A stretch of 64,000 nt of DNA from Sanguibacter antarcticus (GTDB lineage: Bacteria > Actinomycetota > Actinomycetes > Actinomycetales > Cellulomonadaceae). The position numbers were made by a program, and so were the translations under genes. The first letter of the stretch is position 1, and each line of letters begins with the position of its first letter. Positions 51,111 through 59,079 of the stretch are shown piece after piece. Below the pieces are notes generated by a model. It was not told the DNA's origin. It did no database searches and was given only the letters and a program-made list of their open reading frames with translations. Where the stretch lies: positions 3,457,502 to 3,521,501 of the forward strand of contig NZ_PDJG01000001.1 in assembly GCF_002564005.1 (NCBI RefSeq), read 5' to 3'.

Positions 51111-52727
51111 CTACGCCTCCGCAGCTGCGGGCAGCTCGATCCGCACGGTGAGCCCACCGCCCGGCGTCTCCTGCACCCGCGCTGCACCGCCGAGACGCTC
51201 GACGATCGCTGCGACGATCGCGAGCCCCAGGCCCGAACCGCCGGAGTCGCGGTTGCGGGACGAGTCGACCCGGAAGAACCGCTCGAAGACCCGTTCGCCG
51301 TGCTCAGACGGGATGCCCGGCCCGTGGTCACGCACCTCGAGCACCGCCGTGCGCTCGCCGTCGTCGTCGGTGTCGAAACCGAGCGCGACCTCGACCGGTG
51401 TGCCCCGCGGTGTGTGCCGTGCGGCGTTGCCGACGAGGTTCGCCAGCACCTGCCGGAGCCGGCCCTCGTCGCCGACGACGACGCACGCACCCGTCTGACC
51501 GTCCGGCTGCAGCGGGACGAGCCGCACCTGTCGCGAGGGGTCGAGCGCGTGCAGGTCGCTCATCGCGTCCGAGGCGACCACGGCGAGGTCGACGGGGACG
51601 TTGTCGAGCGGGCGCCCTTCGTCGAGCCTGGCGAGCCGCAGGAGATCCTCGACGAGCGAGCCCATGCGCGTGGCCGAGTCCTCGATGCGGCGCATCGTGT
51701 CCGAGAGCGCCTCCGGCGTGGTCAGCGCACCCATCCGGTAGAGCTCGCCGTAGCCGCGGACCGTCGCGAGCGGGGTGCGCAGCTCGTGGCTGGCGTCAGC
51801 GATGAAGCGCCGCATCCGTGCCTCGGAGGCCTCGCGTGCGTCGAAGGCCTGCTCGATCTGGGAGAGCATCGAGTTGAGCGAGCGGGCGAGGCTGCCCACC
51901 TCGGTGGACGACGGTGCCTGCGGCACACGGCGGCTGAGGTCGCCCTCCGCGATCGCCGCAGCGGTCCGTTCGATCTCACCGAGCGGCCGGAACGACTGGC
52001 GGACGGCGAGGTAGCCCACCGCCGCACCGAGCGTGGTGATCACCAGCGCGGAGATCGCCAGGAGCTTCTGGATCTGCCCGACGGTGTCGCGGACCGAGTC
52101 GAGCGGCAGCCCGACGAAGACGATGCCCTGGTCTTCGCCCCCTGAGCTCGCGGTGAGCGCGATGACCCGCCACTGGGCGTCGGACGGGATGTCCGAGCCG
52201 GAGATGTTGACGGCCGCCGTCGTGAACGGGCCCGGCGGGATGTCGGAGTTCGCGAACGTGTACGGGCCCACCTTGGGCACGCCGTGGAGCTCGACGTTCT
52301 CCGCCTGGTACCAGCCCCGGGAGCGTCCGGAGTACGGGAACAGGACGATGTAGTAGTCGCTGGGGAGCGTCTGCTCCTGCTCCGTCGACAGGGACGCCAG
52401 CGCCTGGTTGGCGAGCTGCTCGGCCGTGCTCTCGAGCTGGCTGTCGATCTGCGCCTCGAGCGTCCTCGACACGAGCGTGTTCGTCACGGCGGCCGCGATC
52501 GCGAGGCTCGCGAGCAGCACGAGGGTGACGATCCCCACGAGCCGGACCCGGAGCGGGGTGCGAGCCCAGGCGGAGAGGATCGGCCCGACGTGCCGGCCCT
52601 CGTCGCTGAGGCCGGCCCGCTCGGTGTCCTCGAGCTCGGCCTCGTCGAGGTCCTGGGTCCGGTCCCTGCTCTCCGGGGGTGGAGGCGGGACCGGACCCAT
52701 GCCGGCGGGCCGGATCTCGGTGCTCAT
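51111..52727 (-). CDS. Two-component sensor histidine kinase
   Basis: Membrane kinase of 538 residues. A Pro-rich cytoplasmic N-terminus leads to the first membrane segment (about 62-84), an external sensor domain (about 85-220), a second segment (about 222-242), a HAMP linker, the dimerisation domain with phosphorylated His314 (ASHELRTPL), and the ATPase domain (NLVGNAARHTP, DHGPGIP, GSGLGLAIV). The layout matches actinobacterial TcrY/TrcS- or MprB-like kinases. Its start overlaps the response regulator stop, so both form one operon. The signal is unknown. Confidence 0.92.
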   Translation of the reverse strand: MSTEIRPAGMGPVPPPPPESRDRTQDLDEAELEDTERAGLSDEGRHVGPILSAWARTPLRVRLVGIVTLVLLASLAIAAAVTNTLVSRTLEAQIDSQLESTAEQLANQALASLSTEQEQTLPSDYYIVLFPYSGRSRGWYQAENVELHGVPKVGPYTFANSDIPPGPFTTAAVNISGSDIPSDAQWRVIALTASSGGEDQGIVFVGLPLDSVRDTVGQIQKLLAISALVITTLGAAVGYLAVRQSFRPLGEIERTAAAIAEGDLSRRVPQAPSSTEVGSLARSLNSMLSQIEQAFDAREASEARMRRFIADASHELRTPLATVRGYGELYRMGALTTPEALSDTMRRIEDSATRMGSLVEDLLRLARLDEGRPLDNVPVDLAVVASDAMSDLHALDPSRQVRLVPLQPDGQTGACVVVGDEGRLRQVLANLVGNAARHTPRGTPVEVALGFDTDDDGERTAVLEVRDHGPGIPSEHGERVFERFFRVDSSRNRDSGGSGLGLAIVAAIVERLGGAARVQETPGGGLTVRIELPAAAEA

Positions 52728-53452
52728 GCCGACCGCTTGGGCGCCGGCTGACGCAGCAGGTACCCCACCCCGCGCTTCGTGGCGATGAGTGGCTCGAGCG
52801 TGGAGCCGTCGGGCAGGGGCGCGTTGTCGATCTTTCGTCTCAGGTACGAGATGTAGGACTCGACGATGTTCGCGTCGCCGCCCCAGTCGTACTGCCACAC
52901 GTGATCGAGGATCTGCGACTTCGAGAGCACGCGCCCGGGGTTGAGCATGAGATAGCGCAGAAGCTTGAACTCGGTCGGGGAGAGCTCGACGGTGCGCCCT
53001 GCGCGCCGCACCTCGTGAGAGTCCTCGTCGAGCTCGAGGTCCGCGAAGCGCAGCACAGCGTCGTCGACGGGTGTGGGCTGGGTCCGACGCAGGACAGCAC
53101 GGATGCGCGCGACCACCTCTTCGAGGCTGAACGGTTTGGTGACGTAGTCGTCGCCGCCGACCGTGAGGCCGGTGATCTTGTCCTGCGTGTCGTCGCGCGC
53201 CGTGAGGAACAGGACCGGCATGTGCTGGCCCTTCTCTCGGAGCCGGCGCGTGACGGTGAAGCCGTCCATGTCCGGGAGCATGACGTCGAGCACCACGAGG
53301 TCGGGTTCCGTGTCGCGGATGAGCGTGAGGGCGCTCATGCCGTCGGCTGCTGCGAAGACCTCGAAGCCCGCGAACCGCAAGGAGGTGGAGAGCAGCTCGC
53401 GGATGTTGGTCTCGTCGTCGACGACGACCAGGCGCGCTTCAGGTTGCGTCAT
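52724..53452 (-). CDS. OmpR-family response regulator
   Basis: DNA-binding partner of the sensor kinase, 242 residues. The receiver domain has the acidic pair VVVDDE and phosphorylated Asp56 (VVLDVMLPDMDG), with Thr (FLTARDD) and Lys (YVTKPFS) switch residues. The C-terminal winged helix (ELSPTEFKLLRYLMLNPGRVLSKSQILDHVW) binds DNA. It is the first gene of the operon and is preceded by the hairpin that ends the NYN gene. Confidence 0.93.
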   Translation of the reverse strand: MTQPEARLVVVDDETNIRELLSTSLRFAGFEVFAAADGMSALTLIRDTEPDLVVLDVMLPDMDGFTVTRRLREKGQHMPVLFLTARDDTQDKITGLTVGGDDYVTKPFSLEEVVARIRAVLRRTQPTPVDDAVLRFADLELDEDSHEVRRAGRTVELSPTEFKLLRYLMLNPGRVLSKSQILDHVWQYDWGGDANIVESYISYLRRKIDNAPLPDGSTLEPLIATKRGVGYLLRQPAPKRSA

Positions 53453-53481
53453 GCATCCAGTGTGCGACGCAAGTCTGGACG

Positions 53482-53532
53482 GCGCCTGGGAGCCACCTGT
53501 GCGCGTGCGACGTGCAGGTGGCTCCCAGGCGC
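53482..53532 (-). terminator. Perfect 18-base hairpin between NYN gene and two-component operon
   Basis: Arms 53482-53499 and 53515-53532 pair perfectly around a 15-base loop. It ends the NYN gene and lies 29 bases upstream of the response regulator start, so attenuation of that operon is also possible. Confidence 0.7.
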
Positions 53533-53574
53533 ACCGTGACGGCTGTGCGGCCGTGACCAGCGGGTGCGCTGCGG

Positions 53575-54153
53575 TCAGATGTAGCGCAGCGGGTTGAACT
53601 CCTCGATCGGGATGATCCGCACGCGCGGCAGCTGCGTCGTGAACGCCCCGACGCTGTCTTCGAGGTCGTAGAACTTCAGGCCCCGCGAGGCCAGCTCACC
53701 GAGGCGGCTGTTGACGAACTCGCGGAAGCAGAGGATCCCGACCTTGCGGTTCCCGTCGAGGAGCGTCTCGACCTGCGGGAGGAAGTCGCCGTCGTGGCTC
53801 GCGAGCAGGACGTCGCCGTCGACGTCGGCGATCGCTTCCAGCGTGCGCTGGATACCGATGTCGACGACCTTCTCGTGGCTCGCGCCCGCCAGCGGGATCG
53901 GCCGGTAGCCCATCGCGAGCAGCGCCTGGACGAACGGCATGGGCATCTGCCCGGAGGACGCGTTGAGGAAGAACAGCGGCGTGACCGGCTGACCCCACAA
54001 CGACGAGGCAAACTCCGTGATGCGGTCCCAGCGCGGTCGCTCTTCTGGGTTCGGGCGGTGCCCCAGCACGTTCATGCCGAGCGTGGCGTCGATGTTCTCG
54101 CCGTCGACGAGAAGGTACGTGGGGCGCACTGTGTGCAGTTCTGTGCCGGACAT
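53575..54153 (-). CDS. NYN-domain protein (PIN-like nuclease fold)
   Basis: Protein of 192 residues with the NYN/LabA-like fold, related to PIN ribonucleases. The acidic site residues are visible: Asp in LLVDGENIDATLG, Asp in HEKVVDIGIQRTL, and the pair in LLASHDGDFLPQV. GRKVGILCFREFVNSRL-like sequence follows. RNA cleavage is inferred from the family; it is not proven for this group. No toxin or antitoxin partner lies next to it. Confidence 0.85.
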   Translation of the reverse strand: MSGTELHTVRPTYLLVDGENIDATLGMNVLGHRPNPEERPRWDRITEFASSLWGQPVTPLFFLNASSGQMPMPFVQALLAMGYRPIPLAGASHEKVVDIGIQRTLEAIADVDGDVLLASHDGDFLPQVETLLDGNRKVGILCFREFVNSRLGELASRGLKFYDLEDSVGAFTTQLPRVRIIPIEEFNPLRYI

Positions 54154-54299
54154 GGGTCCACTGTATGGCGAAAGTCCGCAGACCCGGCTCCGTCGTCGTC
54201 GGACGTCAGCCTGTCGTCGGCCGCCAGATCACCCGGCAGGCCACGGACCCGGCGCGGCGCCTGAGCGGCGCGCAGAGGGCGTGGCCCGCCGGCGCGACG

Positions 54300-55073
54300 T
54301 CAGTGCTGGGTGATCTCGGGCGTCACCGGAGTGGGGCTCACCTGCGGCGCGGCAGCGGTGCTGCCGTGCTTCAGCGCGGCCAGACGTGCCTCGATCTCGA
54401 TCTGCGCACCCGAGGACTCGAGCTCCTCGAACTGGGCGTCGAGCGACGACGCAGCGACCTCGGCCTGACCGAGCGCCTTCGCCTCCTCGCGCCGCACCTT
54501 CTCCTCGAAGCGAGAGATCTCGCTCGTCGGGTCGAGCACGTTGATCGAGCTGATCGCTCCCTGGACGGTCTGCTGCGCCTCGGCCGTCTTCGCTCGCGCC
54601 ACGAGGTTGTCGCGGCGCGACTTGAGCTGGGAGAGCTTCTCCTTCATCTGCATGAGGCCGGTCTTGAGCTTCTCGACAGTCTCGCGCTGCGACGTGATGA
54701 ACGGCTCCGCCTGACGCACCTCTGTCTCTGCGTCGATCTGCCGCTGCAGAGCGACCTTCGCGAGGTTGTCGAACTTGTCGGCGTCGCCCGCGTTGCCGGC
54801 GGTGCGGTACTGGTCGGCACGCTGCGACGCTGCGACGGCCTTGCCACCCCACTCTTGGACAGCGGCGACGTCGGCGTTGTAGTCCTGCTCCGCCAGACGC
54901 AGGTTGCCGATCGTCAGCGCGACGGCGTCCTCGGCCTCGGCGATGTTGTTCGTGTAGTCACGCACGAGCTGGTCCAACATCTTCTGCGGATCCTCGGCGT
55001 TGTCGAGGAGCGCGTTGATGTTCGCCTTGGCGAGCTGTGCGACCCGACCGAAGATGCCCTGCTTCTCTGCCAT
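54300..55073 (-). CDS. pspA: PspA/IM30-family membrane-protection protein
   Basis: Long coiled-coil protein of 257 residues that binds stressed membranes (ESCRT-III-like fold). It starts with GIFGRVAQLAKANINALLDNAEDPQKMLDQL, the signature amphipathic N-terminus of the family, and continues as heptad-like helices (about 25-220), ending in a Pro/Thr tail. ATG at 55073 is preceded by GAAGGG. It follows the TPM-domain gene by 65 bases on the same strand, so both are probably co-transcribed and act in envelope stress. Confidence 0.9.
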   Translation of the reverse strand: MAEKQGIFGRVAQLAKANINALLDNAEDPQKMLDQLVRDYTNNIAEAEDAVALTIGNLRLAEQDYNADVAAVQEWGGKAVAASQRADQYRTAGNAGDADKFDNLAKVALQRQIDAETEVRQAEPFITSQRETVEKLKTGLMQMKEKLSQLKSRRDNLVARAKTAEAQQTVQGAISSINVLDPTSEISRFEEKVRREEAKALGQAEVAASSLDAQFEELESSGAQIEIEARLAALKHGSTAAAPQVSPTPVTPEITQH

Positions 55074-55138
55074 GGAATTGCCCTTCTCAGTGCTGGATAT
55101 GTCGTTCCGTGCTCTCTGGACCCGCTGTGGGGCGGACG

Positions 55139-57214
55139 CTAGAAGCGTCCCCCTCGTCCGCGGCTCCCGCCGCCCCGACCGCCACCGCCGCCACGACCGC
55201 CTCCGCCACCGCCGCTGAAGCCGCCACCGCCACCGCGGCCACCGCCGCTGAAGCCGCCACCGCGCCCGCCACCGAAGCCACCGCCGCCGAAGCCGCCGCC
55301 GCCACGCAGGAGCGAGTCGATGAGGATACCGCCGAGGACCATCCCGCCCACGTTGCCGCCGCCCCGTCCACCGACGCCTCCGCTCCCGCCGAAGCCTCGT
55401 TGCTGGTCTTCCCACCGGCTGACGTCGGCCTGAGCGAGCTGCTGCGCCGAGACGACCATCTGCTCCGCCAGGCGTGCCTGCTCGAGCGCGGCCGTCGCGT
55501 CGACGGGGCCGAGCGCGCGGGCCTCGCCGAGCAGCCGGACTGCCTCGGAGAGCCGCGTGCGTGCTTCCGGCCCGACGGCTCCCTTGCGCGTCGAGATGAA
55601 GCTGTCCACAGCGCGGACCTGGGACTCGACGCGCCCGAGCGTCTCGCGCAGCAGCGCCGCCGCTCGGTCCTGGCGCTCTGCGTCCTCCCGAGCGGGGGCG
55701 AGCGCTGCGTCGAGGCTGGCCTCCGCCGCGGTGAGGTCACGGATCGCAGCCAGGGCGTCGCCGCCCGCGCGCGCTGCCTGCGCGGCGGACACAGCAGCCT
55801 CGGCACGCGACGCGGCAGCCCCGACAGCGGGGTCGTCTGCGCCGATGGTGCGGGCGTCCACGAGGTCGGACTGGATCGAGACGAGCGCTCCGTCGAGCCG
55901 CGAGCTTGCGAGCGCGAGATCCTCGTCGGCGCTGGCGACCGCGTCGAGCAGCACGCTGGCCTGCGCTGCTGCGTGGGTGGCGGCACGGGCGTGGGCCACC
56001 GCTGTCCCACGGTCGCCTGCTGCGACGCTCGCCTCGCCGGCCCGGACCGACTCCGCAGCCGCGTCGAGAAGCTGCTCAGCCTGGTCGGCGTTGAGCGAGA
56101 CCGACGCGAGGGCCGACGCAGGATGGGTGACCGCGAGCGTCGTGAGGGTGGCGCGGGCCGGGGCGAGGCGAGCGCGGAGCGTCGTCGCGCGCTCGGTGGT
56201 CTCGGCGAGGACCTGCGGGACCCTGGCCTCGAGGTCGCGGAGCTCGTCGAACGTCTTCGCGTCGGCAGCGAGCGACTCGGAGGCATCGGCGCACAGGCCG
56301 ATGATCTCCGCCATGATCTCTCGTGCCTGCGGTTCGGTCTCGGGGGTCGAGTCGTCCAGCTGCTGGCGGAGCGTGAAGGCGCGGGTGACCTTCGACTTCG
56401 CGTCGGCGAGCGTCCGGGTGAACGCGGCCGTCGCCGCGTCACCGAACTGTGCCTGCGCGAACCCCAGCTCCTGCTCGGACGTCTTGAGCTCGTCGTCGAT
56501 CGCGACGAGGGCCCCGCTGGCGCGCTGGTTGAGATCGGTGGTGGACAGCTTCGAGAGCTCGTCCCGCGGGCCTGTGCCCGACGCGGTCGCTCTGCCGCGA
56601 CGCTTGCTCGCCATCCAGGCCAGCGCGAGCAGGAGCGCGATGAGGACGAGCCCGCCCACGAAGAGCCAGGTCACGAGGCTGCCTGACGCACCGCCGTTCA
56701 CGTCGGCACTTAGGACGCTCACCGCAGCGCTCACCGAACCGGCCCAGTCGTCGTCTGCGAGCTCGTCTTCGATCGCTGCGGCGAGGTCGTCGTACTGCGC
56801 GTCCGTGATGGGCGCGTCGAGGGAGATCGCCAGGCCGTACTGGCGCTCGTCGATCGCGACGGCGAGCAGCGCGTCCTGCGTGCCCATGCCGGACAGGCTG
56901 TACGTCTCTTGTGCCCAGTCAACGGGGTCCTCTCCGTCGAACTCGTCGACGAACACGACGAAGAGCTGCATGTCCGTCTCGTCGCGGAGCTGGTCGAGGT
57001 CCGCCTGCACCGCCGCTGTGTCGCTGCCGAGGACGTCCGCCTCGTCGGTGATGTCCGCCGGCACGTTCATCGGGTCGGATGCGCTCGCCGGCGACGCGAC
57101 GAGCCCGCCGAGGGCGAGAAACATCACGACCAGCAGCGTGCGCACCGCGTGACGGGACGTCACGCCCCGACGGAGGGACGGTTCGGACAGCTGAGACGAC
57201 GACCTGGTGACCAC
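55139..57214 (-). CDS. TPM-domain membrane protein with Gly-rich tail
   Basis: Protein of 691 residues. GTG at 57214 follows AAGGATC and gives a signal peptide (LLVVMFLALGGLVASPASA). The external TPM domain (about 48-185; ITDEADVLGSDTAAVQADLDQL) is followed by a membrane segment (about 190-215), a long helical, probably coiled-coil region (about 230-600), and a C-terminal tail of Gly, Phe, Ser and Arg repeats. TPM proteins sit next to PspA genes in many actinobacteria. A phosphatase role is claimed for some TPM domains but is not shown for this protein. Confidence 0.85.
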   Translation of the reverse strand: MVTRSSSQLSEPSLRRGVTSRHAVRTLLVVMFLALGGLVASPASASDPMNVPADITDEADVLGSDTAAVQADLDQLRDETDMQLFVVFVDEFDGEDPVDWAQETYSLSGMGTQDALLAVAIDERQYGLAISLDAPITDAQYDDLAAAIEDELADDDWAGSVSAAVSVLSADVNGGASGSLVTWLFVGGLVLIALLLALAWMASKRRGRATASGTGPRDELSKLSTTDLNQRASGALVAIDDELKTSEQELGFAQAQFGDAATAAFTRTLADAKSKVTRAFTLRQQLDDSTPETEPQAREIMAEIIGLCADASESLAADAKTFDELRDLEARVPQVLAETTERATTLRARLAPARATLTTLAVTHPASALASVSLNADQAEQLLDAAAESVRAGEASVAAGDRGTAVAHARAATHAAAQASVLLDAVASADEDLALASSRLDGALVSIQSDLVDARTIGADDPAVGAAASRAEAAVSAAQAARAGGDALAAIRDLTAAEASLDAALAPAREDAERQDRAAALLRETLGRVESQVRAVDSFISTRKGAVGPEARTRLSEAVRLLGEARALGPVDATAALEQARLAEQMVVSAQQLAQADVSRWEDQQRGFGGSGGVGGRGGGNVGGMVLGGILIDSLLRGGGGFGGGGFGGGRGGGFSGGGRGGGGGFSGGGGGGRGGGGGRGGGSRGRGGRF

Positions 57215-57271
57215 ACTGCGATCCTTGACCAAGCATGGGTAAAGCGCAACGCGGCCTCGTGCCACGAGATC

Positions 57272-57302
57272 CTCGGGACGGCGTCGCGCACACCGTCCCG
57301 AG
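57272..57302 (-). terminator. Hairpin after the XPB helicase gene
   Basis: CTCGGGACGG at 57272 pairs with CCGTCCCGAG at 57293 around an 11-base loop, just past the stop codon at 57315 on the minus strand. Confidence 0.65.
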
Positions 57303-57314
57303 AGCGCAGCAGGC

Positions 57315-59009
57315 CTAGGCCTGACCCGCCGGGCCGTCCGCTTCCGCGAGCCCCTCGAGGTCTTCCGCGTCGACGATCCGGTAGGCGTACCCCTGCTCGG
57401 CCAGGAACCGCTGCCGGTGCGCTGCGAAGTCTTGGTCGACCGTGTCGCGCGAGACGACGGCGTAGAAGTGCGCCGTGCGCCCGTCGGCCTTCGGCCGCAT
57501 GACACGACCGAGACGCTGCGCCTCCTCCTGCCGCGATCCGAAGGAACCCGACACCTGGATCGCCACCGACGCCTCAGGCAGGTCGATCGAGAAGTTCGCG
57601 ACCTTGCTCACGACGAGCTTGGTGATCTCCCCGGTGCGGAACGCCTCGAAGAGCCGCTGGCGCTCGCGCACCGTCGTCGCGCCCGTGATGACCGGCGCAC
57701 CGAGATGCTCGCCGAGCTCTTCGAGCTGGTCGAGATACTGACCGATGACGAGGGTGGGCTCGCCTTCGTGCTTCGCGACCAGCTGCTCGACGATCCGCAT
57801 CTTGCCCGGAGCGCAGGCTGCCAGGCGGTACTTGTCTTCTGGCTCGGCCGTCGCGTAGAGCATGCGGTCACGCTCCGGCATCGTGTGCCTGACCTCGACG
57901 CAGTCCGCAGGCGCGATGTAGCCCTGCGCCTCGATGTCCTTCCACGGCGCGTCGTAGCGCTTCGGGCCGATGAGCGAGAAGACCTCGTCCTCGCGGCCGT
58001 CCTCGCGGACGAGCGTCGCGGTCAGCCCGAGGCGGCGCCGGGCCTGCAGGTTCGCCGTCATGCGGAAGATCGGCGCCGGCAGCAGGTGGACCTCGTCGTA
58101 GATGACCAGGCCCCAGTCGCGCGCGTCGAGCAGCTCGAGGTGCGTGTACACGCCCTTGCGCTTCGTCGTGAGCACCTGATAGGTGGCGATCGTCACCGGC
58201 CGGACGTCCTTGCGGGCACCGGAGTACTCGCCGATCTCCTCGTCCGTGAGCGTCGTGCGACGCAAGAGCTCGTCTCGCCACTGGCGGGCGCTGACGGTGT
58301 TCGTCACGAGGATGAGCGTCGTCGTGCCCGACTTCGCCATGGCACCCGCACCGACGATCGTCTTGCCGGCCCCGCACGGCAGCACGACGACGCCGCTGCC
58401 GCCGTGCCAGAAGCCGTCGATGGCGTGCCGCTGGTACGGCCGCATCTCCCACGGCTTGTCGTCTTTCGCCGGGTCCGTCGGAGACAGGTCGATGGCGTGC
58501 TTCTCACCGTCGACGTAGCCCGCGAGGTCCTCGGCGGGCCAGCCGAGCTTGAGCAGGACCTGCTTGACGTTGCCGCGCTCGGACGGATGGACGACGACGG
58601 TGTCCTCGTCGAGCCGGTCTCCGAAGAGGCCGGCCGTCCGCTTGGACTTCATCACCTCGGCGAGAACCGCACGGTCCGTCGCCTGGAGCACGAGGCCGTG
58701 GACCGGGTGCGTCGTGAGCTGGAGCCTGCCATAGCGGGACATCGTCTCCGCGACGTCGACGAGCAGAGCGTGAGGGACCGTGTACCGGCTGAACTCCAGC
58801 AGCACCGCGACCACCTGCTCCGCGTCGTGCCCAGCAGCCCGCGCGTTCCACAGGCCCAGCGGCGTGAGGCGGTAGGTGTGCATGTGCTCCGGGGCGCGCT
58901 CGAGCTCCGCGAAGGGAGCGATCGCGCGTCGGGCAGCGTCCGCCCGCGGGTGGTCTACCTCGAGGAGAAGGGTCTTGTCGCTCTGGACGATCAGTGGTCC
59001 GTCGGTCAT
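57315..59009 (-). CDS. XPB-type DNA repair helicase
   Basis: Superfamily 2 helicase of 564 residues, a bacterial homologue of eukaryotic XPB/Ssl2. An N-terminal domain (1-180) precedes the motor: motif I PCGAGKT at residues 211-217, motif II YDEVH at about 303-307, motif III GLTATLVREDG, and motif VI EEAQRLGRVMRPK. AAGGAG precedes the ATG at 59009. It has an adjacent helicase-associated gene, as in mycobacteria. A role in DNA unwinding and repair is inferred from the family. Confidence 0.93.
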   Translation of the reverse strand: MTDGPLIVQSDKTLLLEVDHPRADAARRAIAPFAELERAPEHMHTYRLTPLGLWNARAAGHDAEQVVAVLLEFSRYTVPHALLVDVAETMSRYGRLQLTTHPVHGLVLQATDRAVLAEVMKSKRTAGLFGDRLDEDTVVVHPSERGNVKQVLLKLGWPAEDLAGYVDGEKHAIDLSPTDPAKDDKPWEMRPYQRHAIDGFWHGGSGVVVLPCGAGKTIVGAGAMAKSGTTTLILVTNTVSARQWRDELLRRTTLTDEEIGEYSGARKDVRPVTIATYQVLTTKRKGVYTHLELLDARDWGLVIYDEVHLLPAPIFRMTANLQARRRLGLTATLVREDGREDEVFSLIGPKRYDAPWKDIEAQGYIAPADCVEVRHTMPERDRMLYATAEPEDKYRLAACAPGKMRIVEQLVAKHEGEPTLVIGQYLDQLEELGEHLGAPVITGATTVRERQRLFEAFRTGEITKLVVSKVANFSIDLPEASVAIQVSGSFGSRQEEAQRLGRVMRPKADGRTAHFYAVVSRDTVDQDFAAHRQRFLAEQGYAYRIVDAEDLEGLAEADGPAGQA

Positions 59010-59079
59010 CCGGGACTCCTTCGCTGTCTGCTGTGTGCTCGTGTGCGTTCGCTGGGTCGTGCGCGGGGGCTGTCCTGAC

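Noticed and set aside
53575..54153. NYN gene as a toxin of a toxin-antitoxin pair
   Set aside because: No small partner gene lies next to it and the protein is longer than typical PIN toxins.
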